Shown here: in pieces, positions 18,486 through 26,982 of the stretch
Position numbering within the stretch: position 1 is the first letter of the stretch
Layout: each line of letters starts with the position of its first letter
NCBI RefSeq assembly: GCF_016820515.1
Contig: NZ_JADHDV010000007.1
Coordinates: 1 to 64,000 of the forward strand
DNA from: Pseudoxanthomonas beigongshangi
GTDB lineage: Bacteria; Pseudomonadota; Gammaproteobacteria; Xanthomonadales; Xanthomonadaceae
Direction: 5' to 3'
DNA length: 64,000 bases
The notes under the pieces: model-generated
Database searches by the model: none
What the model was told of the DNA's origin: nothing
The model's input: only the letters and a program-made list of their open reading frames with translations
Program-made: the position numbers and the translations under genes

Positions 18486-18824
18486 ATGAAGATGATCTCC
18501 CGGATGGTGCTGCGCATGTACGCGCCGGCGGTGGTGATCGCCGCCGGTGGTTTCGTCGTGGCCGAGACGGTGGCCCGCACCCAGACCGCGTTCAGCGGTT
18601 TCAGCAGCGGGCGCACCGCGTCGCTGTCGTTCCTGGCGGCGATCGTGCTGGGCACCGCCTGGGCACTGCATTCCAGCTGGCGACTGTACCGCTGGGCACT
18701 GGGGCGGGAGCGCCGCTGCGGTTGCGGTGGGCTGATGTCGCGGCCACGGTTGAACCGGCGCGGCGAGATCTATCGCAAGTGCATCGGCTGCGGCGGCAAG
18801 ACGGTAATCCGCCACGTGCATTGA
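18486..18824 (+). CDS. Small membrane protein with C-terminal zinc ribbon
   Basis: A 112-residue protein. Two hydrophobic segments (about residues 11-29 and 47-64) make a membrane hairpin. The basic C-terminal tail carries Cys78-x-Cys80-Gly-Gly and Cys99-x-x-Cys102-Gly-Gly, a plausible four-cysteine zinc-ribbon knuckle pair. I do not recognise the family and give no function. GAGGGAC lies just upstream of ATG 18486. It follows the NTF2-like gene closely and is convergent with the lipoprotein gene at 18838. Confidence 0.7.
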   Translation: MKMISRMVLRMYAPAVVIAAGGFVVAETVARTQTAFSGFSSGRTASLSFLAAIVLGTAWALHSSWRLYRWALGRERRCGCGGLMSRPRLNRRGEIYRKCIGCGGKTVIRHVH

Positions 18825-18837
18825 GCGGCGCGCGCCG

Positions 18838-19194
18838 CTAGTCCAGGCAGGTCGCCGCGTCGGGTTCGCGTTCGCGATCCACGCAGGTACGTACCCCGCG
18901 CGGCAGGTTGTCGATGCGGCTTTCGCCGCCGACGTCCAGGACGAATGCCTGCAACTTGCGCGGCGGGCAGCTTTCGCCGGCACGGCATTCGTCCGTCGCG
19001 ACGATCAGGTAGTGGCATTTGCCTGTGGCGCTGGCCCTGCAGCGGAACAGGCCCTCGCCGGCGCGGATGACACTGCGGCTGTGGATCAGCTCCACGCCGT
19101 TGGCCTCGCTGCGCACTACGGAAGTCATGGACGGTTTGTCCTGGCAGCCGACCAGGCTCAGCAGGAAGGACATGGCGGTGACGATGATGCGCAT
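18838..19194 (-). CDS. Small putative lipoprotein
   Basis: A 118-residue protein whose N-terminus is a lipoprotein signal (about residues 1-16) with lipobox LVGC and acylated Cys17. The mature part has six further cysteines, suggesting disulfides in the periplasm. No family is recognised. I chose ATG 19194 because it begins the signal peptide; an upstream in-frame ATG would put 12 polar residues before it. It lies 32 bp downstream of the LytTR regulator stop, in the same direction, so it may be the third gene of that operon. Confidence 0.7.
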   Translation of the reverse strand: MRIIVTAMSFLLSLVGCQDKPSMTSVVRSEANGVELIHSRSVIRAGEGLFRCRASATGKCHYLIVATDECRAGESCPPRKLQAFVLDVGGESRIDNLPRGVRTCVDREREPDAATCLD

Positions 19195-19226
19195 GACGGG
19201 CCTCGACGAACGATGGGGAGCGGCGT

Positions 19227-19991
19227 TCACATGCCGCGGAACAGGGACATGAAGGGCTGGCTGACCAGCAGCGTTTCGGGGCGGTTGCGCAGGCGAAGCA
19301 CGCCGCGTCCGACTTCGTCGCGGGTGATCGAGGCGACCGCCTTCAGGTTGACGATGGTGGAGCGATGGATCTGCTTGAAGGTCCGCGGATCCAGCGCCTC
19401 CAGCAGTTCGCGCAGCGGCGTGCGCAGCAGCGCCTCGCCTTCGGCGGTCATCACCACCGTATACTTGTTGTCGGCGCGGAAGTAGGCGACATCGTCGATC
19501 AGGATCAGCCGGGTTTCCTTGCCGGTGTTGGCGGTGATCCAGACCAGCGGCGGTTTGCCGGCGGCGGGCAACTGGTCGCCGAGCTGCTTGAGCAGGGCCG
19601 CCAGCGTGGCCGCGTCGGGATGGTGACCGCTGCGCTGCTGCAGGCGCTGGACGGTGGTGGCCAGGCGCTCGCGGGTGATTGGCTTGAGCAGGTAGTCCAC
19701 TGCGCCCTGTTCGAATGCGCCGATGGCGTACTGGTCATAGGCGGTGACGAACACGATCTGGGTCGCGGGACTGGCCTCGGTCATCGCGGTGGCGACTTCC
19801 AGCCCGGTCAGGCCCGGCATGCGGATGTCCAGGAACGCCACGTCGGGCTGGTGCTCGGCGATGGCTTCCAGCGCGGAGGCGCCATCCTCGCATTCGGCGA
19901 CCAGTTCCAGTTGCGGCCAGGTGTCGCGCAGCAGCGACGCCAGCGCGGTGCGCAGCAGTTCCTCGTCTTCGGCGATCACGGCCTTAGGCAT
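19227..19991 (-). CDS. LytTR-family response regulator
   Basis: A 254-residue DNA-binding response regulator. The receiver domain (about 1-120) has the acidic pair Glu8-Asp9, phospho-acceptor Asp55 (FLDIRMPG) and the conserved lysine in LLKPI. The C-terminal LytTR domain (about 150-250) includes VAYFRADNKYTVV, FKQIHRSTIVNL and LLVSQPFMSLFR. LytTR domains bind direct or imperfect repeats and often control cell-surface or autolysis genes. The ATG at 19991 overlaps the end of the partner kinase gene by 8 bp, so the two are coupled. Target genes are not evident; the adjacent lipoprotein is a candidate. Confidence 0.93.
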   Translation of the reverse strand: MPKAVIAEDEELLRTALASLLRDTWPQLELVAECEDGASALEAIAEHQPDVAFLDIRMPGLTGLEVATAMTEASPATQIVFVTAYDQYAIGAFEQGAVDYLLKPITRERLATTVQRLQQRSGHHPDAATLAALLKQLGDQLPAAGKPPLVWITANTGKETRLILIDDVAYFRADNKYTVVMTAEGEALLRTPLRELLEALDPRTFKQIHRSTIVNLKAVASITRDEVGRGVLRLRNRPETLLVSQPFMSLFRGM

Positions 19992-21252
19992 GACGGGCGA
20001 CTCCGGCCGGCTTGGACGGCAGGTTGAGGGTGGCGGCCACGCCCTGCGGGAAGTTGGAGATGATGGCGAACGAGGCATTGCCGCCGTAGGTCAGGCGCAG
20101 GCGTTCGCGCAGGTTCTTCAGGCCGATGCCGGTGCCACCGGTCTGGTTGCCGAAGCCCTGGCCGTCGTCGGCGACGGTGATCGCCACCTGGCCTTCCTGT
20201 TCGCGCGCGATGATCCAGATGGTGCCGCCGCCGGGCTTGGGCTCCAGGCCGTGCTTGATGGCGTTCTCAACCAGCGTCTGCAACATCATCGAGGGCATCG
20301 CGACATCGCGCAGCGCCTCCGGAATCTCCACCTGGGTGTTGAGGCGGTTGCCCATCCGGATCTTCAGGATCTCCAGGTAGGCCTCGGCGCGTTCGGCTTC
20401 CTCGCCCAGGGTGGAGACGGCATTCTCGGCGCGGGGCAGGGAGCGGCGCAGGTACTGGATGAGGTGGCCGAGCATGAGATCGGCGCGGGCGGGATCGGTG
20501 CGGGTCAGTACCTGCGCGCTGGCCAGGGTGTTGTAGAGGAAGTGCGGTTCCACCTGCGCCTGCAGCAGGTTGAGCTTGGCCACCGTCAATTCCTTCTCGG
20601 TGACGGTTTGCACGGTGTCGGCCTTTTCCTCGCGCCGGCGCTCGCCGATCCGGCGTGCGATCGCACGGACGATGGCTTCGGCGTTTTCCAGGTTGGTGCC
20701 GTTGTCCACCTTCAGCAGATCGCTCCAGGTGCTGGCTTCCGGCTCGCACAGCAGCGACACGCTGCAACTGCCGGCGCCCGGCGTGACGGTGGCGAGGATC
20801 TGGTTGCGCTTGGTGCTGAACCAGTTGAACACGTTGTATCGCGCCGGGCGGTCGTTGCCATAGGGATCCACGCGCTTGAGCTTGGCCTTGACCTGCAGGC
20901 TGTCGCGCGCGCTTTCCAGTTCCTCCACCCGCGGCAGTTCGCGCACCGCCGATTCGACCAGCAGGAAGGCTTCGTCGGCCTCCAGCGGAATCTCGATCCG
21001 GCGGTGCTGGCGGTTGGACAGGGTGTCGTGATCCAGCCGGCCGGCGACCAGGCTGACCCGGCGCAGGTGCGAGAAGGTGCTGATGACCACCGACAGCGCG
21101 ACCAGCAGCGCCAGCAGGGCGAACACCGGTCCGGGTGCATCGTCGTTGCCGGTGATGACATTGAAAGTCCCGGCCCAGATCAGGCCGGCGAGCAGGAGCA
21201 CGCCGGACCAGGCGGCGAAGATGCGGATGATGAAGAACAGGCTGGCGAACAC
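19984..21252 (-). CDS. LytS-type (HPK7) sensor histidine kinase
   Basis: A 422-residue inner-membrane sensor kinase. Two hydrophobic segments (about 4-30 and 42-60) form a hairpin with almost no periplasmic loop. A central region of about 150 residues (80-205) has no domain I recognise. The His_kinase domain follows with phospho-acceptor His237 in VEPHFLYNTLA, then an HATPase domain with MMLQTLVENAIKHG and GTGIGLKNLRERL. This is the LytS/YehU class that pairs with LytTR regulators. With little outside the membrane, it likely senses a membrane or cytoplasmic cue. It is transcribed first, ahead of the regulator. Confidence 0.92.
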   Translation of the reverse strand: MFASLFFIIRIFAAWSGVLLLAGLIWAGTFNVITGNDDAPGPVFALLALLVALSVVISTFSHLRRVSLVAGRLDHDTLSNRQHRRIEIPLEADEAFLLVESAVRELPRVEELESARDSLQVKAKLKRVDPYGNDRPARYNVFNWFSTKRNQILATVTPGAGSCSVSLLCEPEASTWSDLLKVDNGTNLENAEAIVRAIARRIGERRREEKADTVQTVTEKELTVAKLNLLQAQVEPHFLYNTLASAQVLTRTDPARADLMLGHLIQYLRRSLPRAENAVSTLGEEAERAEAYLEILKIRMGNRLNTQVEIPEALRDVAMPSMMLQTLVENAIKHGLEPKPGGGTIWIIAREQEGQVAITVADDGQGFGNQTGGTGIGLKNLRERLRLTYGGNASFAIISNFPQGVAATLNLPSKPAGVARHA

Positions 21253-21476
21253 GGCGGATCCATCGGTGTTGGATTGCCGCGGAGCATAGCCGGCCGGCGC
21301 CGGCGGGGAAGGGGGCCGGCGACGGAAGCCGGATTCGGGCGACGGAAACCGCCCGGGGCCGGATGGGCCGTATCAGGCGGCGGCGCCGGCGGCGGCCCTC
21401 GCGTCGATCCCTGCCATCGACGTGACGGTGCGCGGCCGGCGTCGCCGGTCAGCAACCGATGGCCCGAAACTCCCGG
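21253..21476. other. GC-rich non-coding gap between the LytS kinase and cysH
   Basis: No gene is supported here. The stretch is very GC-rich with overlapping short palindromes (CCGGCGCCGG near 21293-21302). It presumably holds the promoter of the kinase operon on the minus strand and the 3' end of the cysJIH transcript. Confidence 0.35.
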
Positions 21477-22199
21477 TCAGATGTCCAGGTGCAGGCCGCA
21501 TTCGCGCTTGAGGCCGAAGAAGCGCGTGTCCTCCTCGCGCATGCCGGGTTCCCAGCGGGTGGTGGTGTGGAAATCGCCGATGGAGACGTAGCCCTGTTCC
21601 CACAGCGGGTGGTAGGGAAGATCGTGTTGCTTGAGGTACTGCCAGACTTCGCGATCGGTCCAGTCGGCAATTGGATTGACCTTCAGGCGGGCGCCGCGCC
21701 ACTCGACGACGGGCGCGTTGGCGCGGCTGCTGGCCTGGCTGCGGCGCAGGCCGGTGAACCAGGTGCCGACGTCCAGTTCGGCCAGCGCGCGCCGCATCGG
21801 TTCGACCTTGCGCAGGTTGTTGTACTGCTCGATGCCGACCAGGCCCTGTTCCCACAGGCGGCCGTGGCGCGCCTCCATCCAGGCGCGGCTGACCAGCGGG
21901 CGGAACACCTTGAGGTTGAGCTTGAGCCGTTCGGTCAGTTCGTCGGCGAACCGGTAGGTCTCGGGAAACAGGTAACCGGTATCGATCAGGATCACCGGGA
22001 TGTCCGGTTGCTGGCGGGTCAGCATGTGCAGCAGCACCGCCGCCTGCGCGCCGAAACTGGAGGACATCGCCGCCTGCGCCGGACCATTGGCCAGGGCCCA
22101 GCGCACCCGCGCTTCGGCCGGCTGCGCTTCCAGGCGCGCGTTGATGGCGGAGATGTCTTCGGTGGCTTCGGGCAGCGGTGCGGTTTGCGGCGCGCTCAT
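21477..22199 (-). CDS. cysH: Phosphoadenylyl-sulfate (PAPS) reductase
   Basis: A 240-residue thioredoxin-dependent enzyme that reduces PAPS to sulfite and adenosine 3',5'-bisphosphate. The PP-loop-like [15 protein letters not shown] motif is near residue 47. The catalytic cysteine is Cys234 in the C-terminal [11 protein letters not shown] reductases carry a Cys-Cys pair and a CxxC pair for a [4Fe-4S] cluster; here the corresponding positions read YNNLRKVEP and TGLRRSQ without cysteines. So this is the cluster-free PAPS form, matching the APS-kinase domain of CysNC. The ATG overlaps the cysI stop (ATGA); it is the last gene of cysJ-cysI-cysH. Confidence 0.94.
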   Translation of the reverse strand: MSAPQTAPLPEATEDISAINARLEAQPAEARVRWALANGPAQAAMSSSFGAQAAVLLHMLTRQQPDIPVILIDTGYLFPETYRFADELTERLKLNLKVFRPLVSRAWMEARHGRLWEQGLVGIEQYNNLRKVEPMRRALAELDVGTWFTGLRRSQASSRANAPVVEWRGARLKVNPIADWTDREVWQYLKQHDLPYHPLWEQGYVSIGDFHTTTRWEPGMREEDTRFFGLKRECGLHLDI

Positions 22200-23896
22200 G
22201 CGTGCAGTTCCAGGGCGATCTGTCGATGGGTGGGGTAGGGCGGCAGGGCGACGATGCCGCTGCGGTGCAGGAAATCGCCGAATCCCTCGTCGGCCTCGCG
22301 CTCGCGCGCGTAGCGGGCCAGCAGCGGATCCAGCGCTTCCAGGATTTCCGCTTCGGTGATGTTCTCGCGGTACAGCGTGTTGAGGCGCTGGCCGCGGTGA
22401 TCCGCGCCGAGCATCAGGTTGTAGCGGCCGGGCGCCTTGCCGACCAGTGCGATTTCGCCCAGGTAGGGACGCGAGCAGCCGTTGGGGCAGCCGGAGATGC
22501 GCAGCAGGATGGGCGCATCGCGCAGGCCGTGCCGATCCAGCAGTGGCTCCAGGCGGGCGGTGAAGTCGGGCAGGTAGCGCTCGGCTTCGGCCATGGCCAG
22601 GCCGCAGGTCGGCAGGGCGACGCAGGCGACCGCCGCACGCGCCAGCGCGGTGCCGGCGCGGCGGCCGTCGTCCAGGCCATGCGCGCGCACGAGCGCGTCG
22701 ATGCGCTCGCGCTCGCCGGCCGGCACGCCGGCGATGACCAGGTTCTGGTTGGGAGTGAGCCGGAACTCGCCGCGGTGGATGCCGGCGATCTCGCGCAGGC
22801 CGGTCAGGTGCGTGGCCTGCGCGGTGTCGGCGATGCGCCCCGCGAAGAAGTGCAGGGTCAGGTGCAAGCGGCCATCCTCGCCCTCGACCCAGCCATAGCG
22901 GTCGCCGTTGTGATCGAAGTGCCACGCGCGCGCGGGCTGGAGCGCATGGCCGGAGCGGGCCTCGATCTGACCGACGATCGCCTCCAGGCCGTGATCATCG
23001 ATGGTGTACTTGAAGCGGGCGCGCTTGCGCAGTTCGCGGTTGCCGAAATCGCGCTGGGTGGTGACCACCGCGGTCGCCACGTCCAGCAGTTTCTCCGGTG
23101 GCAGGAAGCCGACCACGTTGCCGATGCGCGGATAGGTCGCGGCGTCGCCGTGGGTCGCGCCCATGCCGCCGCCGATGACCAGGTTGAAGCCGACCAGCTC
23201 GCCGTCCTCCAGGATGGCGATGAAGCCCAGGTCGTTGGCGAACACGTCGACATCGTTGAGCGGCGGAACCGCGAACCCGATCTTGAACTTGCGCGGCAGG
23301 TAGGTGGCGCCATAGACCGGCTCCTCCTCCTCGCCGCTGCCGGCCACGCGTTCCTCGTCCAGCCAGATTTCGTAGTACGCGCGGGTATTGGGCAGCAGGT
23401 GCTCGGACAGGCGCGCCGCCCAGGACTGCACCTGCGCATGCGCCTTCGACAGCAGCGGGTTGGCCGCGACCAGCACGTTGCGGTTGACGTCGCCGCAGGC
23501 GGCCAGCGTGTCGATCAGCGCCGCGTTGATCGCCTGCATGGTCGCCTTCAGTTCGCGCTTGATCACCCCATGGAACTGGAATGCCTGGCGGGTGGTGACC
23601 CGCAGCGAGTGGTTGGCGTAGCGGGTGGCGATCGCGTCGAGTTTCAGCCATTGCTCGGGCGTGACCACGCCGCCGGGCGTGCGGGTCCGGATCATGAACT
23701 GGTAGGCCGGTTCCAGCTTCTGCCGCCGGCGCTCGTCGCGCAGATCGCGATCGTCCTGCTGGTAACTGCCGTGGTACTTGATCAGGGTCTGGTCCGACTC
23801 GCGCAGCGCGCCGGTCACCGGGTCGGCCAGGCTCTCCAGCAGGCTGCCCCGCAGGCGACGGCTTTCGGATTTGATGTCTTCTACGGAGTGGGACAT
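22196..23896 (-). CDS. cysI: Sulfite reductase hemoprotein subunit (NADPH-dependent)
   Basis: A 566-residue subunit that reduces sulfite to sulfide in six electrons using siroheme and a [4Fe-4S] cluster. The cluster/siroheme ligands are Cys425, Cys431 (CVALPTC) and Cys470, Cys474 (SGCPNGC). Substrate-site arginines and lysines lie in [11 protein letters not shown] and NRNVLV. The length equals that of E. coli CysI. The ATG at 23896 gives the typical N-terminus ([16 protein letters not shown]). The open frame continues upstream, but that part is a dispersed repeat. The gap to cysJ (23897-24019) is entirely the GGGATTCGGGATT repeat. Confidence 0.96.
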   Translation of the reverse strand: MSHSVEDIKSESRRLRGSLLESLADPVTGALRESDQTLIKYHGSYQQDDRDLRDERRRQKLEPAYQFMIRTRTPGGVVTPEQWLKLDAIATRYANHSLRVTTRQAFQFHGVIKRELKATMQAINAALIDTLAACGDVNRNVLVAANPLLSKAHAQVQSWAARLSEHLLPNTRAYYEIWLDEERVAGSGEEEEPVYGATYLPRKFKIGFAVPPLNDVDVFANDLGFIAILEDGELVGFNLVIGGGMGATHGDAATYPRIGNVVGFLPPEKLLDVATAVVTTQRDFGNRELRKRARFKYTIDDHGLEAIVGQIEARSGHALQPARAWHFDHNGDRYGWVEGEDGRLHLTLHFFAGRIADTAQATHLTGLREIAGIHRGEFRLTPNQNLVIAGVPAGERERIDALVRAHGLDDGRRAGTALARAAVACVALPTCGLAMAEAERYLPDFTARLEPLLDRHGLRDAPILLRISGCPNGCSRPYLGEIALVGKAPGRYNLMLGADHRGQRLNTLYRENITEAEILEALDPLLARYAREREADEGFGDFLHRSGIVALPPYPTHRQIALELHA

Positions 23897-23906
23897 GGGT
23901 GGGGGC

Positions 23907-24016
23907 CGGGATTCGGGATTGGTGATTCGGGATTCGCAAGAGCGCAGCAGGAGATCGGAGAAATCAGGAACGGGACGGGCTTTCACGAATCCCCAATCCC
24001 GAATCCCCCATCCCGG
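23907..24016. repeat. GGGATTCGGGATT-type repeat in the cysJ-cysI gap
   Basis: The left arm reads CGGGATTCGGGATTGGTGAT from 23907. The right arm, in inverted orientation, reads GAATCCCCAATCCCGAATCC and ends near 24016. The element fills the space between cysJ and cysI and would form a long hairpin in the operon mRNA. It is the same family as the copies at 26989 and 41966. Confidence 0.8.
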
Positions 24017-24019
24017 CCG

Positions 24020-25861
24020 TCAATACACATCACGACAGTAGCGGCCTTCCGATTGCAGTCGGGTCAAGTATTCGGCGGCGGTGTCTTCGTCGTGGCCGCC
24101 TTGGGTGCGGAGGATGTCCAGCAGCGTGGCGTGCACGTCCTTGCCCATGCCGATGGCGCCGCAGACATACAGGTGGGCGCCGCCCTCCAGCCAGGCATGG
24201 ACCTCGCGGGCGTGTTCGCGCAGGCGGTCCTGCACGTAGATCTTGTCGGCCTGGTCGCGCGAGAACGCCAGGTCCAGCCGGTGCAGCGAGCCGTCACGGA
24301 GCGCGTCCTGCCATTCGGACTGGTAGAGGAAGTCCTGGTTGAAATGGCGGGCGCCGAAGAACAGCCAGTTGCGGCCCTGCGCGCCGGTTTCGGCGCGCTC
24401 CTGCACGAAGCCGCGGAACGGCGCGATGCCGGTGCCGGGACCGATCATCAGGATGTCGCGGGCGCCGTCAGCGGGCACCCGGAACCGTTCGTTGGCCTCG
24501 ACATAGACCGGCACCGCTTCACCTTCCGCACGCGCGGCGAGGTAACCGCTGGCCGCGCCGCCATGCGCTTCACCGAACGCTTCGTAGGCCAGCACGTCCA
24601 CGGTCAAGTGGACTTCTTCGCCGACCCGCTTGCGGCTGGAGGCGATCGAGTACAGCCGCGGCGCGAGCGGACGCAGCGCGGCGACCAGTTCATGCGCTTC
24701 CCAGCGTGCCGGCCAGCGTCGCAGCACGTCGACGACCTGATGGGTGTTGAGCAGGCCGGCGAGCGCGGACTGCTGCGCCGGCGCCAGCAGCGCGTTCAGA
24801 TCCTCGGCGCGCGCCTGCGCGGCGTGTTCGGCCAGGAACGGGCGCGAGAGCCGGGTCAGTTCGCGACGGCTGGCCAGCCACTCGCGCAGCGGCAGCGTAT
24901 CGCCCTGGAGCTCGATCCCGGCGTCGCCGGACAGCGCGGTGGCCTGGAGGATCGATTCCACCAGCGAATCCGGATTGCGATGGCGGATGCCAAGCGCGTC
25001 GCCCGGTTCGTAGTGCAGTCCGCTGCCGGCCAGCGACAGTTCGAGATGGCGCACGTCCTTGTCGCGTTCGCCATGCCGCCCGAATGCCTTGCCCTTGAAG
25101 TCGCGGCCGCTGACGTTCTGGTTGAGCAGGACTTCGGCGGAGTAGGGTTTTTCGTGCGACCACGGCGAGGCCGCGTGCGTTGGCCGCAGCGGGGTGACCG
25201 TGGCCAGCGGGGCGCTGGGGTGGGATTTCAGGTGTTCGCGCGCCGACGACAGCGCCTGGGTGCGCCAGGGATCGGCCACCGTGTCGATGTCCAGATCGGC
25301 CAGGCCGGGTTCGAACAGGCGCTGGGCACCCAGTTCGGCCAGGCGGGCATCCAGGCGGCGGGCGATGCCGCAGAAATCGGTGTAACTGGAATCGCCCAGG
25401 CCGAGCACCGCGTAGCGCAGTTCCGGCAGCTTGGGCGCGCGCCGGCCGGACAGGAACTCGACCAAGCCGATGGCATCGTCCGGCGGATCGCCTTCGCCCT
25501 GGGTGCTGATGACCACGTACAGCAGGCGTTCGCCGGCCAGTTCGCGGGTAGGATAGGCGTCCGCCCGCAACAGGCGCACCGGCAACCCGGCCGCCTCGAC
25601 GGCCTGGGCGATCTTCTCGGCCGCGCGTCGCGCATTGCCGGTCTGGCTGCCGTAGACCACGGTCAGGCGCTGGCCCGCCTGCGCCTGGCCGCCCGGCAGC
25701 ACCGCCAGCTGGGGCGCGTGCTGGCCCTGGGCGAGCCCGGCGGTATAGCCGGATAGCCACCACAGGGTCGGCGCATCCAGCCCTTCGACCAGCCGCGCCA
25801 GCAGCACGCGCCGCTCCTCGGCCAGGGGACTGGGCGCCAGTGCGGAGGAGGAAGCGGTCAT
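24020..25861 (-). CDS. cysJ: Sulfite reductase flavoprotein subunit (NADPH-dependent)
   Basis: A 613-residue diflavin reductase that passes electrons from NADPH through FAD and FMN to CysI. The N-terminal flavodoxin domain (about 65-205) has VYGSQTGNARRAAEKI and STQGEGDPPDDA. The FAD domain contains RLYSIASS. The NADPH domain has IGPGTGIAPFRGFVQER and the C-terminal YVCGAIGMGKDV, ending with the aromatic tyrosine of CRDVY. The start ATG 25861 is preferred to a TTG three codons upstream. It is the first gene of the cysJIH operon and diverges from cysD across a 209-bp control region. Confidence 0.96.
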   Translation of the reverse strand: MTASSSALAPSPLAEERRVLLARLVEGLDAPTLWWLSGYTAGLAQGQHAPQLAVLPGGQAQAGQRLTVVYGSQTGNARRAAEKIAQAVEAAGLPVRLLRADAYPTRELAGERLLYVVISTQGEGDPPDDAIGLVEFLSGRRAPKLPELRYAVLGLGDSSYTDFCGIARRLDARLAELGAQRLFEPGLADLDIDTVADPWRTQALSSAREHLKSHPSAPLATVTPLRPTHAASPWSHEKPYSAEVLLNQNVSGRDFKGKAFGRHGERDKDVRHLELSLAGSGLHYEPGDALGIRHRNPDSLVESILQATALSGDAGIELQGDTLPLREWLASRRELTRLSRPFLAEHAAQARAEDLNALLAPAQQSALAGLLNTHQVVDVLRRWPARWEAHELVAALRPLAPRLYSIASSRKRVGEEVHLTVDVLAYEAFGEAHGGAASGYLAARAEGEAVPVYVEANERFRVPADGARDILMIGPGTGIAPFRGFVQERAETGAQGRNWLFFGARHFNQDFLYQSEWQDALRDGSLHRLDLAFSRDQADKIYVQDRLREHAREVHAWLEGGAHLYVCGAIGMGKDVHATLLDILRTQGGHDEDTAAEYLTRLQSEGRYCRDVY

Positions 25862-25932
25862 CGCGGGCAATCGCTTTGCGCAGGAGGGAGTCCGATGTTA
25901 GGAACCCGTTGTCCCGTGCAGAAAGGACGGCT

Positions 25933-25963
25933 GGTTATGGGCTTATCCCGCTGGCTTATTTCC
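25933..25963. promoter_or_regulatory. Candidate CysB-binding region between cysJ and cysD
   Basis: GGTTAT (25933), GGCTTAT (25940-25946) and GGCTTATTTCC (25953-25963) form a phased AT-rich cluster about 70 bp upstream of cysJ and 110 bp upstream of cysD. The complement GGAAATAAGCC resembles GGAAATAACTT and GGTTATAAGCC in the cysG/cysB gap. The position between two divergent cys operons fits an activator site that serves both. The identity of the regulator (CysB) is inferred. Confidence 0.45.
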
Positions 25964-26070
25964 CGGCGCGGGGGAGGCATGGAATGCTCGTTGGCCTCCT
26001 GGGGCAGAAGCAACGGCGGTAGCTGGTACGCTTTGCACCTGCATCCCGTCACGCACCGCAGCCCGTTTTG

Positions 26071-26982
26071 ATGAGCGCCGAACACCGCCTGTCCCACCTC
26101 GACCGCCTGGAAGCCGAGAGCATCCACATCCTCCGGGAGGTGGCCGCGGAGTTCCGCAATCCCGTGCTGCTGTATTCGGTGGGCAAGGACAGCTCGGTGC
26201 TGCTGCACCTGCTGCTCAAGGCGTTCGCGCCGGGCCGCCCGCCCATCCCGCTGCTGCACGTGGACACGCGCTGGAAGTTCCGCGAGATGATCGCGTTCCG
26301 GGATCGCCGCGCGGCCGAGACCGGCGTGGATCTGCGGGTGCACGTCAATCCCGAGGGCATCGCCCAGGGCGTCGGCCCGATCAGCCACGGCGCGACCGTG
26401 CATACCGACGTGATGAAGACCCAGGGCCTGAAGCAGGCGCTGGATCAATACGGCTTCGACGCGGCCATCGGCGGCGCCCGCCGCGACGAGGAGAAGTCGC
26501 GCGCCAAGGAGCGCGTGTTCTCCTTCCGAAACGATCGCCACCGCTGGGATCCCAAGAACCAGCGACCGGAGCTCTGGAACCTCTACAACGCCCGCATCCA
26601 CAAGGGCGAGAGCGTGCGCGCGTTCCCGCTGTCCAACTGGACCGAACTGGACATCTGGCTTTACATCTATCGCGAGGGCATTCCGGTGGTGCCGCTGTAC
26701 TTCGCCGCCGAGCGGCCCGTGGTGGAACGCGATGGCGCGCTGATCCTGGTGGACGACGAACGCCTGCCTCTGCATGAAGGCGAACAGCCGCAACTGCGCA
26801 GGGTGCGCTTCCGCACCCTGGGGTGCTACCCGCTCACTGGCGCGATCGAGTCCGACGCCGACACCCTGGAAAAGATCATCGCCGAGATGCTGGTGGCGAC
26901 GTCCTCCGAGCGCCAGGGCCGGGTGATCGATCACGATCCGGGCGCGTCGATGGAGAAGAAAAAGCTGGAGGGGTACTTCTGA
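26071..26982 (+). CDS. cysD: Sulfate adenylyltransferase subunit 2
   Basis: A 303-residue catalytic subunit of ATP sulfurylase, forming APS and pyrophosphate from ATP and sulfate. The PP-loop motif SVGKDSS is at residues 36-42, followed by HVDTRWKF and [15 protein letters not shown]. The C-terminus [10 protein letters not shown] is diagnostic for the family. ATG 26071 is chosen over a TTG one codon upstream. It forms a heterodimer with the CysN part of the next gene, whose start overlaps its stop codon by one base (TGATG). Confidence 0.97.
   Translation: MSAEHRLSHLDRLEAESIHILREVAAEFRNPVLLYSVGKDSSVLLHLLLKAFAPGRPPIPLLHVDTRWKFREMIAFRDRRAAETGVDLRVHVNPEGIAQGVGPISHGATVHTDVMKTQGLKQALDQYGFDAAIGGARRDEEKSRAKERVFSFRNDRHRWDPKNQRPELWNLYNARIHKGESVRAFPLSNWTELDIWLYIYREGIPVVPLYFAAERPVVERDGALILVDDERLPLHEGEQPQLRRVRFRTLGCYPLTGAIESDADTLEKIIAEMLVATSSERQGRVIDHDPGASMEKKKLEGYF

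Noticed and set aside
21477-22199. APS reductase (iron-sulfur type) as the identity of CysH
   Set aside because: The cysteine pairs that bind the [4Fe-4S] cluster are absent, and an APS-kinase domain is present in CysNC.
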